A stretch of DNA of 64,000 bases from contig WNNJ02000108.1 in the NCBI GenBank assembly GCA_012934845.2, forward strand, positions 248,001 through 312,000, in the 5' to 3' direction. The translations under genes and the position numbers were made by a program. The stretch's first letter is position 1. Every line of letters starts with the position of its first letter. Origin of the DNA: Pomphorhynchus laevis (Eukaryota > Acanthocephala > Palaeacanthocephala > Echinorhynchida > Pomphorhynchidae). Shown here piece after piece: positions 24,101 through 33,785 of this stretch. The notes below the pieces were generated by a model. It saw only the letters and a list, made by a program, of their open reading frames with translations, had not been told where the DNA came from and made no database searches.

Positions 24101-27100
24101 TTTAAATTTATGTTTGATTTTTTTCTCTTATCGTTTTTCGTTCTCTCATTTAGCACTTGACACTATAAAAATAATATCAAAATTAATGCTAAATTTCTAA
24201 AATATTTGATCTCTTATTTTAAGTAAATCGGCAGATGCTGTTGAGGAATCAGACGACGATGATATTTCTAATCTGTTGATTGTTCTCCCCAGCTCGCTTG
24301 CTGAATTTGGTACTGGCACTGCTACCCCACATGTTAAACATGTTGGTCATCCTTCTATTCGCGAGAAAAAGGATCGAACAGGTGATCACACCATTCGAGC
24401 TAGAGTTCATGCTGATTTAGCAAAAGAAATTAAACACGATGTAGATAATTTTGACGTTGCATCTAGCTCACCATCAAATGTAGGAATTTTATGTTTTTAT
24501 AATTTTATTTTTATTTTTATGTGGCAGGCTGATAGCAATGAATTAAGTACAATTAGAACTATTGATTCGGAAGAATTCAAGAGAATGAAAGAAAACGTGG
24601 TTGGTGATGAGAAGGAAATGGAAATTCCACCACCCCCACCATCGCCACTTCCTATTTTTGTAGACGGTATGTATTACTATTTTGTTAAATCGTATTGTTT
24701 GTACAGATTAAATGGCATTCCCCATATCTGAAACGTCTAATTATTCACGTTTTTGAATAACGAATTTATTAATCTACTACTTCTTCTTCAGCGTCTGTTC
24801 CGCTTCGTTACTGAGTCTGCATTTTCTGTCTCCATTCGGTTCTATTGATAGCGCGGAGAACGTGCCCGCATCATTATAGTCGCCTCTCGCGAAGTTCATC
24901 GAGACAATATTTCATAATATTGATGCGACGGGTTATTTACGGCTGGCTTTTCACGAAGTCTATCGTCAACCCTCCTCTTTTTTCAGCACGGACTTGAGAC
25001 CAGCCAAGGCGGAGTTTATTAATCTAATACTAATACATGATATCAACTTAATTTAATATATTTATTTAAATGTATGTTTCAAAAGTTATTAATTTAATTA
25101 AATAAATACTCTAAAATAATATAAAATTAATATAATATAAATAATATAAATAATATTATTTATAAAATAATATTACTTTATAAATATTAATTTGTTTTTA
25201 TACGAAATATAATTTAATTTTAACTTCTCAAAAGTATTTTCTCAAAAATATTTTTGTAGAAAAATGGTTTAAAGATGTAATAATTGTATTATAAATATTT
25301 TGTATTATTTAATTGTTTTCGAGGGTTATAAAAATTGTGTAAACTTTTTATTGGTTTCTCTAGTTTTTCGTTTTGTATTAGTATTCTTTTCGATATTTTT
25401 AATTATTTAATTTTGTTCGAATTTTATTTTTTCGATGTATTAAAAATTGTTGAAACTTTTTATTGGTTTCTAGTTTTTCGTTTTATATTAGTATTCTTTT
25501 CGATATTTTGGGCTTGTCGATATTTTCGAATCATTCTAGAGCCCATTATTAGTAATTACATGGAAAGTGTAAGACCAATTAATAACTATTTTATATTTGA
25601 TGAACTAATCAAAAAAATTTATAAAACATTTTTGAAATGTGTAAAGAACTAATCATTGTGATAAAATTAAAATGTTAAATTTTCAGGTACGATATTTGTT
25701 TTAATAGTAGAATATTTATTTTGTAAATGCAATATTAATGAATTTAAAGAAAAGTTAAATAAAAAAATTTAAAATATGAAATAATTATAAATAGCTGTAT
25801 GACATAATTTGAGCACAAATTATGTTATAATTAAGAAAAATGGTTTAACGATGAAAGCATGTAAACAGGAAATAAATAAAATGATCTAAAATATATTTAG
25901 CTGTCAATAAATGTTTTTTACTTAAAATACTTGGTAAATGTAATAAACTCAAATCGTTCACATCAAAAGCAATTCATTTCATGCATTAGAATAATCATTT
26001 TTTGAAAAACAATTAGTTGAAACTGCCATCTATTACTCTTAATGCAGTTAATTGTTTTAATTTTTAATATTGTACAAGAAACGTGCATTGTATCATCAAA
26101 TAAACGATTTAAATTATAATATGTTGTGATTTAAATCATTGAAATTTGATAAATAATAAATTAAAATTTTAAATTATATAACTCATTAAATACTAATTAT
26201 GTTACTATTAAACTTATTAATTATTTAATTATATTTATAATTCATATTAATTATTAAATGAATTTAATATATTTTATATCATATTGTAAATAGTGTAATT
26301 TTTGTCAATATTGTATTATAAAGTTAATTTGATAGCAATAATTAACTAATTCATATAAATTAATTATATAAATTAATTTTAGTCATAATTATCTAAATTT
26401 TATGGTAACTATCATTGAAATTTTAATATTTTAATTAATTTACATATAAATCTAATAATTTAAATAATTTTTAATAATATTAAATATTTAATATTAATAT
26501 AGTTTTCCTGATTCAACTACTAAAGAATATTTGACAGCAATTCGAAATGAATTAGTCAATACTAACTTTTCAAGAAGAAATAAAATTTAAAACTACGCTA
26601 AAGATATTCAGCTTTAGATCTATACTGATCTTCTTTATCAATAGAATCTGAATGATCCTAATTCGTCATAATCTTATCTTTATCATATAAATTAATGAAA
26701 CGTTTGATTTAGTTTAGTCATAAATGAACGGGTCATAAAGAGTGACCCGTCGTATTGTTCTAGAGATCTGTTTAGTAGCTGACAGCATGTTAAGTTGCCT
26801 AAGTGACATTATCTTAATTGCGTATAGATGGATACTCTATTTATACAAATATTGCCATTACCTGATAAATTTGTATTTGTATTTTAATTATTCAGAGTGT
26901 GTTCAAACAAATATTTCGCATTCACATCAGCCTACATCCCCACCTAAACCAAACTCAATGTATCAACACAATTATATGTTTAATCTTTCTCCGAAAAACT
27001 CTGTTAGATTCTATCCGGAAAACGCAAGAAGAAGACTCGATAGCATGGGTCCCCGTAATTATTATTACACGCCCGCTTTTGAACATTACAATTATGAACT

Positions 27101-30100
27101 ATCAGATCCCGGTATTGTATCTGATGATTATTGTCCGGTTCTTGCTGGTGCGAGTATGGAATTTTCTTACAATGAGTTAGTACATGCAATTCTGTTAATC
27201 TTCATTATCGAACTTTGTAAATATTAGAAGCCAATTCCGTCATTTTAATGAACCTCCGGTCGGCTACTATTTTGACAATTCCGTGCCGTCTATAAACGAG
27301 GAATTCGCACACATGCCAAATGACCATTTGGTCAAAAATGGATTCAGCTATCAGTCGTACAGACGTTTTAGAAAGAAATGTCTTGCAGGTCAGTTATTTT
27401 ATTGCTATCTATGATATTTATTAAATTACTTAATTTTTATTAAATTGACTTATTTTCGTATTAGTTTATATTTCATATATTAAATATTGTTTCATATATT
27501 ACAGTTGTATAATATAATATGATGCAATAATATTTTATAATGTTATTAAATATAATATCTAATTAATATATTTAATTTTCTAATTTTAATTAATTTTCAT
27601 CACTGAAAATTATTTGTGATATAATAATATAATATTATTTATATAATATTAATATGATATAATATTTATCTAAATATTATATAAAATATGAATTTTTTTA
27701 TTTTTGATAACGTCGACGTATTCAATTAATTGGTTGTAGCAAAGTCTGATATCCTGTGATTTACAGTTGTTTTGATATTAAAAGTGATTTTGAATACCGA
27801 GGAAGCTTTTGACATGATTCTAGCAGTCATGTCAGTCTACATTTGTGAACAGAGTGATGAAATAAACATTTGTGAACATGCAAATTATAAAATATAAAAA
27901 TCAAAATTAGATTCAAACAGAATTGGACATCTTAAAAATAGGTATTCTTTACGGACAGTATACTCGTTTAAATAGGAATACCGAGATATGCTTTAAAGTA
28001 AAAAAGGTTTATCATATACATGATTACATGCTAGTTTTGCTTGTTAATTCAACTCGAATATCACTGCAAACTGCACATTTGAAGATAGTGCAAATGTGCG
28101 ATAATTAATTAGCTAATTAACTAATTAGTTTATTAAATTATAAATTAGGTATTACAGAATTATAATTTTGTGTACGATTTAAACATAAATCAATTCTAAA
28201 GCAAACTGTTTAGAGAGGCAAAGAAATGGTTATGGTCAATCAATGGAAATGAATACATTATACAGATTTTGGTCGTTTTTCCTAAGAGAAAAATTCAATC
28301 AAAAGATGTATAGCGAATTTTTACGCCTTGCCAGAGAAGATGCTGAAGCCGGATTTAGGTATTTGCCTTTTAATAACTTCAGTTTAGTCTTAAATCAATA
28401 ATATTGATTATAATAACACAATAATATAATCAATAATAAATTTATAATATTGTAATATTAATATAATGTTTGTAATCTTCTATTTGTTGATAAGTATACC
28501 TTTACGTTATAGCTTGCGACTTTTGTAATTTCCATATTTTTAGTACTCTCGTATTTTCACAAATAAATATGCATATTTTACCTTCATATTTGAGATGACA
28601 TATTTACAACATTTTGCATTTATTGATTCGATTGCTAAAGTTTTTTATACAAAATTGATATTTTAACAGCTTTGACTACGTCAAGGAAGTTGTACCATAT
28701 CAAATGAAATGAGTATTTATGTACGCTATGCAGGGTTCAATTAGTTTAAAAATTAAAACATCGATTGTTAGACGTGGACTTCCTAATGTGTGTATTTTGC
28801 CTTTTGACTGATTCAATGAAATCAACATTATCATCAATTAAACCTTTGGAGTCTACCTTATTAGCTTTGTAGTCCATTAGATAATATTTTATGTATATTA
28901 ACATCGTTATATTAATCTTATTAACTAGTAGATCTTTTTTATCTAGCTTATTGCATGTGAGATAGATGAGATAGCTATTACCTTATCATCTATGAATTCT
29001 TTAACATATATCTTATAATCAGTGAGTCCAGTAATATCTACCTTATCATAACTAAACTCTGAAATCTATTTAATTAGCTATGAACTCCATGTGAATTCAT
29101 ATCTCATCAGATTTAAATATTATGTTATCACCCTTAAAAACTTACCTTCTAATACTTTAGATGTAGTTTACAGTTTATGAACACCATAATGTGTCCTAAA
29201 ATGTGTTCGCCTAAAATGTCTCTCCCCGCATGTATTCCATGCATATTCTTCCTGTTGATGACATAGCACTTTATATGTAATTGTTAATGGAACCTTAAAT
29301 ATTTGTAAATTTTGTGTAAATGAATTTTGCATACTAAATAAAAGACATTTTTGATCTTTTCCTGACGATGATTTGAACATTAGAATTTTAATAAAATAAT
29401 CTTTTTCACTCTCCAATTTGTAAATTATCAATTTTAAATAAATTAATTAAATTTTAATTCTTTTATTATTTGTTGTTTTGTCTTTTATTTCGACACTGTC
29501 TTTTTACTCTTTAATTTCCAAGGATTTTTGTATAGTCCACAATATTTTATGTTTCGCATGTCATCACATCATTTACGTTTTGTGAATGTCGATTTAATTT
29601 TATAAATCTCTTTATTTGGATTTTATAGCTTTATTTTCGTTCCAACCACAATAATCTCAGCATCATTGCTTGCCTATTTATGATGACAACCAATGACAAA
29701 CAATGTCAGTAGCAATTGATTAAATTCAAAATTATTATTGAACTATTAAATTATCAAACTAATAAATTATTATTTATATGTTCAACTTTCAATAATTAAT
29801 TCGAAAAATGCATTAATAAAAAAGTTATTTGCATATTTACTTTGCAACACGCGATGTTACAAAGCAACATCGCGTATATTGTTTATAAGTTAAAATTAAA
29901 AATTACCAATTATTTAAAATTCTTACGTAAATCTCGTCTTAAATGGTTGAGTTATCGTTAAAAATGAGTTTCATGTTATAGCAGGCATTTTCGTATTACG
30001 AATCAACTTTTGTAACTTTTGAAATTAATTGATTGGAATTAAATAATTGAAATCTAAAAAGAATATCTAAAATCATTGTGTCTTAGATACGGACAAGAGT

Positions 30101-31062
30101 GTCTTTTCCGTATGTACAGTTACGGTCTTGAGCAACAATTCCGTCCTCATGTATTTAAGGACTTTCAGGACGCTACGCTTAAGGATTATGATGACGGCAA
30201 GTAGAAATTGAGGTGGTTAAACGATATTTGTTTTTCTTCGCTATAGGTTATTTATACGGCCTGGAGAAGTTCTGGGCATTTTTGAAATACTCAGAACTCC
30301 AACCTGATATCGACGAGAGACTAAAATCAATTCTTAGTAATTATAATCGCCTGGAAGATTTTCGCGTTAACGTACGTAACTGATTTTTATTTATTTTTCA
30401 AAAAGAAGTATCTGCTTTAGGGAGCATCGTATCCTCAACAGGCTGTGTTTGTTGCTCCGAATAAGGCTGTTGTTATTCCTCAGAATTCATCATTGGAGGC
30501 CGTATTATCAAATTGTAATCGAGAAGTTGAAAAACGTCGCTTACGGACAGTTTCAGAATCAAACTCAGTAAACCCTACATCGAATCGTTTTGCTAATATT
30601 AAGATTGCTCCAGATGGACGTCGTCTCCCCCAGAGACAGCGTCATGTTACATTTAGTGGAGTTACAACAACTCACTTACTCGGAGGTACAGGCAATAACT
30701 GTAAAGATAATAACAGAAGCAACAGTAATTCTAATAACCGCAATTCCGAACAACCTAATAAATTCAATCGCAATCGACGTTCCTCTCGACGTTATCGGGC
30801 TTTATCAGCAACTTACTATAGAGATGATGATTCTGTTATTACATCAGTTCATCAGGGTCGTTACGGCGGTTCGAACACTCAGCGGCAAGCCGGACGTCGC
30901 GGTTCTTTATCTAATCACCCCTCCAGTAATTCGCGCACATTCGTTAATTCTTCAAGTCAAAGAGGTTATAACGCTGCTTCTGCCCATCGAAATAATTCAA
31001 AAGATGATGTCCCACCTGGCACCTGTGATGACAGCATGGCACCGGTTACATCATTATTTTAG
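15066..31062 (+). CDS. LARP1: La-related protein 1 (LARP1), 16 detected exons
   Basis: LARP1 binds the 5' end and poly(A) region of mRNAs, notably 5'TOP mRNAs, and regulates their translation and stability in the cytoplasm. The exons join as 15066-15131, 15179-15287, 16835-16969, 17018-17534, 18552-18696, 20498-20612, 20687-20769, 20827-20900, 24224-24479, 24528-24666, 26896-27175, 27228-27388, 28214-28358, 30087-30196, 30247-30371 and 30421-31062. All phases agree and give about 1033 codons, close to the roughly 1000-1100 residues of animal LARP1. Visible in order: an N-terminal DWPQL motif, [10 protein letters not shown], an Arg/Gly/Asn-rich region, the La motif (EYYFSDENL), the acidic segment before LLIVLP with [19 protein letters not shown], and DM15 repeats such as [14 protein letters not shown]. 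The true start codon was not found. The 3.3-kb intron at 20901-24223 could hide another exon. Confidence 0.9.
15179..15287 (+). CDS. LARP1: LARP1 exon (Gln/His-rich)
   Basis: Preceded by AACTATAG and followed by GTATGT, this 109-base exon encodes a basic then Gln/His-rich segment ([20 protein letters not shown] onward). It ends in phase 1, which matches the two-base start of the exon at 16835. Confidence 0.75.
15436..16278. repeat. 843-bp segmental duplication, copy 1
   Basis: This block is nearly identical, without length change, to 19147-19989; I noticed only a handful of base differences. It lies in the LARP1 intron 15288-16834. The minus strand carries a 68-codon open frame (15610-15816, product ending [16 protein letters not shown]). 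Preceded by an acceptor-like TTTGATATCAG, that frame could be a terminal exon. The plus strand has a short frame with CPRCRMHCG. Copy 1 stops abruptly at 16278 and joins a PLE fragment, whereas copy 2 continues into other sequence. Confidence 0.9.
15610..15816 (-). CDS. Possible terminal exon inside the duplication, copy 1
   Basis: On the minus strand an acceptor-like TTATTTGATATCAG precedes a frame that reads [20 protein letters not shown] and continues to a TGA. The same frame is open in copy 2 (19321-19527). The codon mix is unlike the AT-rich intron DNA. I do not recognise the protein. If real, it would be a piece of a gene captured and duplicated inside LARP1 introns on the opposite strand. 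Confidence 0.25.
   Translation of the reverse strand: MISAIAISAYITELRTALLAKQPLLAETENINLHTKLIRFILIQNTNGIATSMDYVGQVQFDEVTAHD
16279..16665 (+). mobile_element. PLE 3'-end fragment in a LARP1 intron
   Basis: It starts at [20 protein letters not shown], the C-terminal end of the PLE reverse transcriptase, reaches the stop near 16381 and continues through a well-preserved family tail. The tail has CTGCTATG, GACTGAAACCTGATAG, CATAGCAG and CTCCTGATGACCTCTAA. It abuts the right edge of duplication copy 1. Confidence 0.85.
16835..16969 (+). CDS. LARP1: LARP1 exon ([10 protein letters not shown])
   Basis: The acceptor TTCGATTTAG precedes a 135-base exon encoding [20 protein letters not shown] and onward, the conserved tryptophan-containing segment before the RGG-like region of LARP1. 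The donor is CAG|GTTCTA. The following intron is 48 bases and in frame, so reading straight through gives a false hydrophobic stretch. Confidence 0.8.
17018..17534 (+). CDS. LARP1: LARP1 exon (Arg/Gly/Asn-rich to start of La motif)
   Basis: This 517-base exon encodes a basic low-complexity region ([16 protein letters not shown]), then a Pro-rich part with [14 protein letters not shown]. It ends with [14 protein letters not shown], the first helix of the La motif. The donor GTAAGC at 17535 is in phase 2 and joins the exon at 18552. Confidence 0.9.
17839..18300 (+). repeat. Tandem repeat of about 215 bp in a LARP1 intron
   Basis: Units start at 17839, 18054 and 18270 (the last partial), each beginning GATAATGATC. 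They contain TTTCGCTAACCTCTGTTA and CAAAGCCCTGTATAC. The units differ by point changes, so the duplication is not very recent. Confidence 0.85.
18552..18696 (+). CDS. LARP1: LARP1 exon (La motif core)
   Basis: The exon encodes [20 protein letters not shown] followed by [20 protein letters not shown]. This is the winged-helix La motif, with the expected YFSDENL and LISTF signatures. Acceptor TTTTTTAG and donor GTAAGT are strong. Confidence 0.95.
19147..19989. repeat. 843-bp segmental duplication, copy 2
   Basis: This is the second copy of 15436-16278, in the LARP1 intron 18697-20497. The minus-strand open frame (19321-19527) is kept. On the right the sequence continues without a PLE, so this may be the ancestral context. 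Confidence 0.9.
19321..19527 (-). CDS. Possible terminal exon inside the duplication, copy 2
   Basis: This is the counterpart of 15610-15816 with the same reading frame and acceptor-like site; the visible base differences between the copies in this part do not break it. The product is unknown. Confidence 0.25.
   Translation of the reverse strand: MISAIAISAYITELRTALLAKQPLLAETENINLHTKLIRFILIQNTNGIATSMDYVGQVQFDEVTAHD
20498..20612 (+). CDS. LARP1: LARP1 exon (end of La motif)
   Basis: It encodes [20 protein letters not shown] and onward, equivalent to the segment ending the La motif of animal LARP1 (ALKDS..VEIV). Acceptor CTGAAG, donor GTAGGT in phase 1. The intervening codons confirm continuity from the exon at 18552. 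Confidence 0.8.
20687..20769 (+). CDS. LARP1: LARP1 exon (acidic linker)
   Basis: After GTCTGCAG the exon encodes [20 protein letters not shown] and onward, an acidic linker. The donor is GTATGA. The preceding intron is 74 bases and the following one 57. Confidence 0.7.
20827..20900 (+). CDS. LARP1: LARP1 exon (Ser/Asn-rich linker)
   Basis: The exon encodes [20 protein letters not shown], then QTDD, and ends in phase 2 at GTAATT. It joins in phase to 24224. The linker is poorly conserved between species, so support comes from splice sites, phase and composition. Confidence 0.65.
22095..22336 (+). repeat. 242-bp repeat, copy A
   Basis: This block recurs at 25305-25546 with no length difference and almost no substitutions, both in LARP1 introns. 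It is a T-rich sequence with phrases like TTCTTTTCGATATTTT that also occur, degenerate, through 21.4-23.3 kb. The open frames across it encode only a hydrophobic low-complexity product and are not credible genes. Confidence 0.9.
22614..22914 (+). CDS. Exon-like open segment in a LARP1 intron
   Basis: A CATTTGCAG acceptor-like site, about 100 open codons and a CTCAG|GTTAGT donor-like site form an exon-like unit. It begins [20 protein letters not shown]. Its end phase would suit the LARP1 exon at 24224, but its start phase does not suit the exon at 20827-20900. The later part is hydrophobic and unlike any LARP1 region I know. It may be an alternative exon, part of another gene, or chance. Confidence 0.25.
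24224..24479 (+). CDS. LARP1: LARP1 exon (conserved central region)
   Basis: The exon encodes [20 protein letters not shown] and, later, [19 protein letters not shown]. This matches the acidic segment plus the D-R-T-G-x-H-T block that precedes the proline-rich part of animal LARP1. An alternative acceptor, GGCAG at 24230-24234, would shift the start and phase. The donor at 24480 opens a 48-base in-frame intron. Confidence 0.85.
24528..24666 (+). CDS. LARP1: LARP1 exon (Pro-rich)
   Basis: The exon encodes [20 protein letters not shown] and ends in a proline run, [15 protein letters not shown]. The donor GTATGT is in phase 1 and matches the exon at 26896. Confidence 0.85.
24777..25014 (-). mobile_element. 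238-bp GC-rich insertion with 12-bp target duplication
   Basis: The insert is flanked by TTTATTAATCTA at 24765-24776 and 25015-25026. It is much richer in G and C than its surroundings. Read on the minus strand it ends in a short GAAGAAGAAG run, which would suit the tail of a 5'-truncated LINE or a SINE. One minus frame is open for about 40 codons ([10 protein letters not shown] at its end), but I recognise no protein. It sits in the LARP1 intron 24667-26895. Confidence 0.6.
25305..25546 (+). repeat. 242-bp repeat, copy B
   Basis: Second copy of 22095-22336, in a different LARP1 intron and the same orientation. Confidence 0.9.
26896..27175 (+). CDS. LARP1: LARP1 exon ([14 protein letters not shown])
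   Basis: This 280-base exon encodes a Pro/Asn-rich part and [20 protein letters not shown], matching the S-R-F-Y-P block conserved upstream of the DM15 region. The donor GTTAGT is in phase 2. Confidence 0.85.
27228..27388 (+). CDS. LARP1: LARP1 exon (first DM15 repeat, start)
   Basis: It encodes [20 protein letters not shown] ending CLA, matching the H-x-L-L-K-E-N-G-F block that opens the first DM15 repeat. A 52-base intron precedes it. The donor GTCAGT is in phase 1. Confidence 0.9.
28214..28358 (+). CDS. LARP1: LARP1 exon (DM15 repeats)
   Basis: It encodes [20 protein letters not shown] and REDAEAGFR, the DM15 signature with the aromatic residues that form the cap-binding surface of LARP1. 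The end phase is 2, joining 30087. Confidence 0.95.
28359..30086. other. Large LARP1 intron
   Basis: This 1.7-kb AT-rich intron has no clear mobile element. A minus-strand frame near 29168-29431 includes [16 protein letters not shown], which weakly resembles a C2H2 zinc finger but lacks a complete motif. A 10-bp perfect hairpin with ACGCGATGTT lies near 29851-29877. Confidence 0.4.
30087..30196 (+). CDS. LARP1: LARP1 exon (DM15 repeat) ending at a GC donor
   Basis: It encodes [20 protein letters not shown] and [14 protein letters not shown]. Only a GC donor at 30197 (G|GCAAGT) keeps the frame: it gives [14 protein letters not shown], exactly the conserved order. Using the nearby GT at 30201 would shift the next exon out of frame. 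The intron is 50 bases and ends GCTATAG. Confidence 0.9.
30247..30371 (+). CDS. LARP1: LARP1 exon (last DM15 repeat)
   Basis: It encodes [20 protein letters not shown] and [11 protein letters not shown], the final DM15 repeat. The donor GTACGT is followed by a 49-base intron. Confidence 0.95.
30421..31062 (+). CDS. LARP1: LARP1 terminal exon
   Basis: This exon reads from [20 protein letters not shown] to the stop TAG at 31060-31062. The tail is disordered and rich in Asn, Ser and Arg ([15 protein letters not shown]), as in other LARP1 C-termini. A part of it is copied at 33706-33785. Confidence 0.9.
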   Translation, partial: GASYPQQAVFVAPNKAVVIPQNSSLEAVLSNCNREVEKRRLRTVSESNSVNPTSNRFANIKIAPDGRRLPQRQRHVTFSGVTTTHLLGGTGNNCKDNNRSNSNSNNRNSEQPNKFNRNRRSSRRYRALSATYYRDDDSVITSVHQGRYGGSNTQRQAGRRGSLSNHPSSNSRTFVNSSSQRGYNAASAHRNNSKDDVPPGTCDDSMAPVTSLF

Positions 31063-33705
31063 TCACATTTAAGCTACCAATTTAAATAACGAATTGATGT
31101 TATCTGCTATTGTGATTGTCATCTCTACACTATAATTCTGTATCTTTTGCTATTTGAATCCAATATATCACATTATTTTAGTAGATTGCTTCTTAAACTT
31201 GGCTAAAAACTGCTGCCCACATACTCTCTGATTTGTTCTCTCATTTTTATACCGTGTGTTGTCTAAAGAGATGTCATCAGCTGTTATTATTACACTGATT
31301 TTCGTTCTACTGCTCATTTTTCGTAGATTATTCCTTTCCCTTTCTGTCAAGATGCAATTTATCCATCATAATCAATGACAACATCAACAAAAGCAAAAAT
31401 GTTCAATTGAAGATTCTCATCGATCTTCCAAAATTCCGTTATTTGACGATGAACTGGCGTTTGTGAAATGTTTTTTATTTGTTTTAGTACCCTTATCACC
31501 TTCTTAACAGAATACTTTGATAGGCAAAAAGTCAAACAATCAACTTTATATATTATATTCATAAATACGATGTCTTCAATCTATGCGCAAACATCAATCT
31601 GTTTGCAATTTATAACAACATATGGATTGTCCTACTTTCCTGAGAACAAAAAACTTAAATACAACATCATGAACTATAAGAACAAAATGAGACGAACACA
31701 CTATCGTTGTCAACTTTATGTAAAAAAAAGTTACCGCTTATATTTCTGTTTTGAATGATGCCATTAGATATCGACTAAATTGCCTTAGTTCATTTCCTTA
31801 CAGGCATTTGTTAGTTTGCAAAATAACACTGGATGTTTAATGTCAGATTAATAACTGGATGAAAAATGAATGCCAGAAAAACTCAAGCATTTCGTGTTTT
31901 TATTATTTAATTATCCTCAAAATGTTGCGATAAATTATATAATGTTTTATTTTGATTCAAAAATACAAATAATACGGATATGCTGGTCGTTTTAACTGCT
32001 ATACATTATCGGATGTAATTGAGAAATTATTAAATACTTTCAACTTAATTCGGTTCATAATCAACTATTAGTAATCAAGATTTCCGGTTTGAGAATTACC
32101 GTAAAACTGTAATTTAAACTTGTTCTGATCATGTCAAATACGTCACTAGTTCAATAAATATTAGTATAATAAATCATATGAGTTCTACCTAATGGGAAAA
32201 ATTTGTTTTCTAAAAATTAATTTAATTTGTCTTGCTGATAAAAACGCCAAATGAATAAACATTTAAATCTCGCGAGCTGATTTGATCAGTTTTTGTGATT
32301 TCTGACATCGTTAGTATCCACAAGGTTCCAGAATATCAGTTGCTTGATACTTTTGAATATTCGATCTTCTCCTTTCTTAAGGGAACCATACTAAAACTAA
32401 TAGATGTCATAAATCGTGATGTTGTCCATTTAATCGTTTTTAGCAACGACGTCCCTTTAATCTTTTTTTTTTGGTGCTATTTAGAAAGACTTTAAATCTT
32501 GGATGTTAGGCCAGTTCGAGGCCGTTCACTGCTTGAACCAAAGTGTATATGATATGTCGATCATTCCTCTTTATGTCTTGCACTTCGTCTGTATTAATTG
32601 AATTAATGCTTTCAGTGAAGAGCAGCAATCCAACATCGTATATATTACATCGCATGTTTCCTTATAATACAGAGTGGTTCATAATTTACAGTTACTGATT
32701 GCTACGGTATTTCTGCTTTCGTTATTACTAGACACTGGTCTAATTGAAAGTTTAATTAAAGGACTAACTCCTCTATTTTACTTGAACTTGTGACTATTGT
32801 GATATTTTATCGTCATCTGATTGATCGCGTGTCTTCGATATTTTTCGAGGTTGCTACAATTATGTAATCTTCTCATGCCACAGTACTTTCCGTGTCTTCT
32901 CACACTTCTAATCATTTGGCTTCCAAAGTTACTGCAATTACTATCCACATTATTCAATTAGATGTAAATGTGAATCTACTCGTTAATGTACGCTCTCAGT
33001 CCATGCGTTCTCAAGGTTCTTTAGAATTGTAGAATATTTTAAGATATTATTAACCATAGATACAAAGTTATTTGCTTCTCATAAGCATTTGCTTTGAGAT
33101 TATCAGCAGTAGATTTACTGCAACTATCTGCGGATTCCGCAATATAATCAGCTATTAACAGATGCATGTGTAACTTTGCCTATGATGAAGGCGTGCGAGA
33201 CCCTAATTAGTACTCATATTTCCTCCTTCATTTGTTATCCGACAGGAGGGAGGATGTCCATGTTATTGCCTATGATTATGTGCTGAAGGTATGCATGTGT
33301 TGTTTTTAGTGTTTGCCAATATAAAATCATTTGAGAGTGGCTCTTTATTGCACGAAATGAACTTCAAGGCTAGATATATTCAATTGTAAATATATCAATT
33401 GAAGTCTGATGACTATTCTAAACCTGATATGTATGAAAAATTGGTATAAAATATGTTAATTTTATACCAATTATTATTTTCGTTAGTCTAAACACAGACC
33501 TCGGTATTTATGTGTTTATTATTTCATAATAAATGCAGAAATAGGAAAGATCTCGCATAGTTCAAAGTAACAGGAACCGCATAACTTGTTTAAACAAAAA
33601 CTAGCTTATTCTAGTGTTTTTATTATGATGTCTTCCGATTGTGATAAAACGGCAGTGATAACAACTAATAACAAGAGTCAGGATTGAGTTGACAAATCGG
33701 TTAGT
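31063..33705. other. Region downstream of LARP1
   Basis: This includes the LARP1 3' UTR, whose end I cannot place. I found no further exon, RNA gene or mobile element that could be supported. A short inverted pair of TTCCTCC and GGAGGGA lies near 33210-33252. Confidence 0.35.
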
Positions 33706-33785
33706 CGGCTTTATTAGCCACTTACTATAGAGATGATGATTCTGTTATTACATAAGTTCATCAGGGTCGGCGGTTCGAACACTCA
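33706..33785 (+). pseudogene. Partial copy of the last LARP1 exon
   Basis: About 80 bp matches 30797-30879 of the LARP1 terminal exon, including CTTACTATAGAGATGATGAT and GGCGGTTCGAACACTCA. There are substitutions and a short deletion. No intron or poly(A) tract is attached. It looks like a small segmental or gene-conversion-like duplication 2.9 kb downstream of the source and is unlikely to be functional. Confidence 0.8.

Noticed and set aside
29168-29431. C2H2 zinc-finger gene on the minus strand
   Set aside because: Only a partial resemblance (NTCGERHF...H) is present, without the paired cysteine and histidine spacing, inside a large AT-rich intron.
30590-31072. Second-frame open stretch over the LARP1 terminal exon
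   Set aside because: It is a shadow of the LARP1 frame. The LARP1 frame has the matching splice phase and the expected composition.
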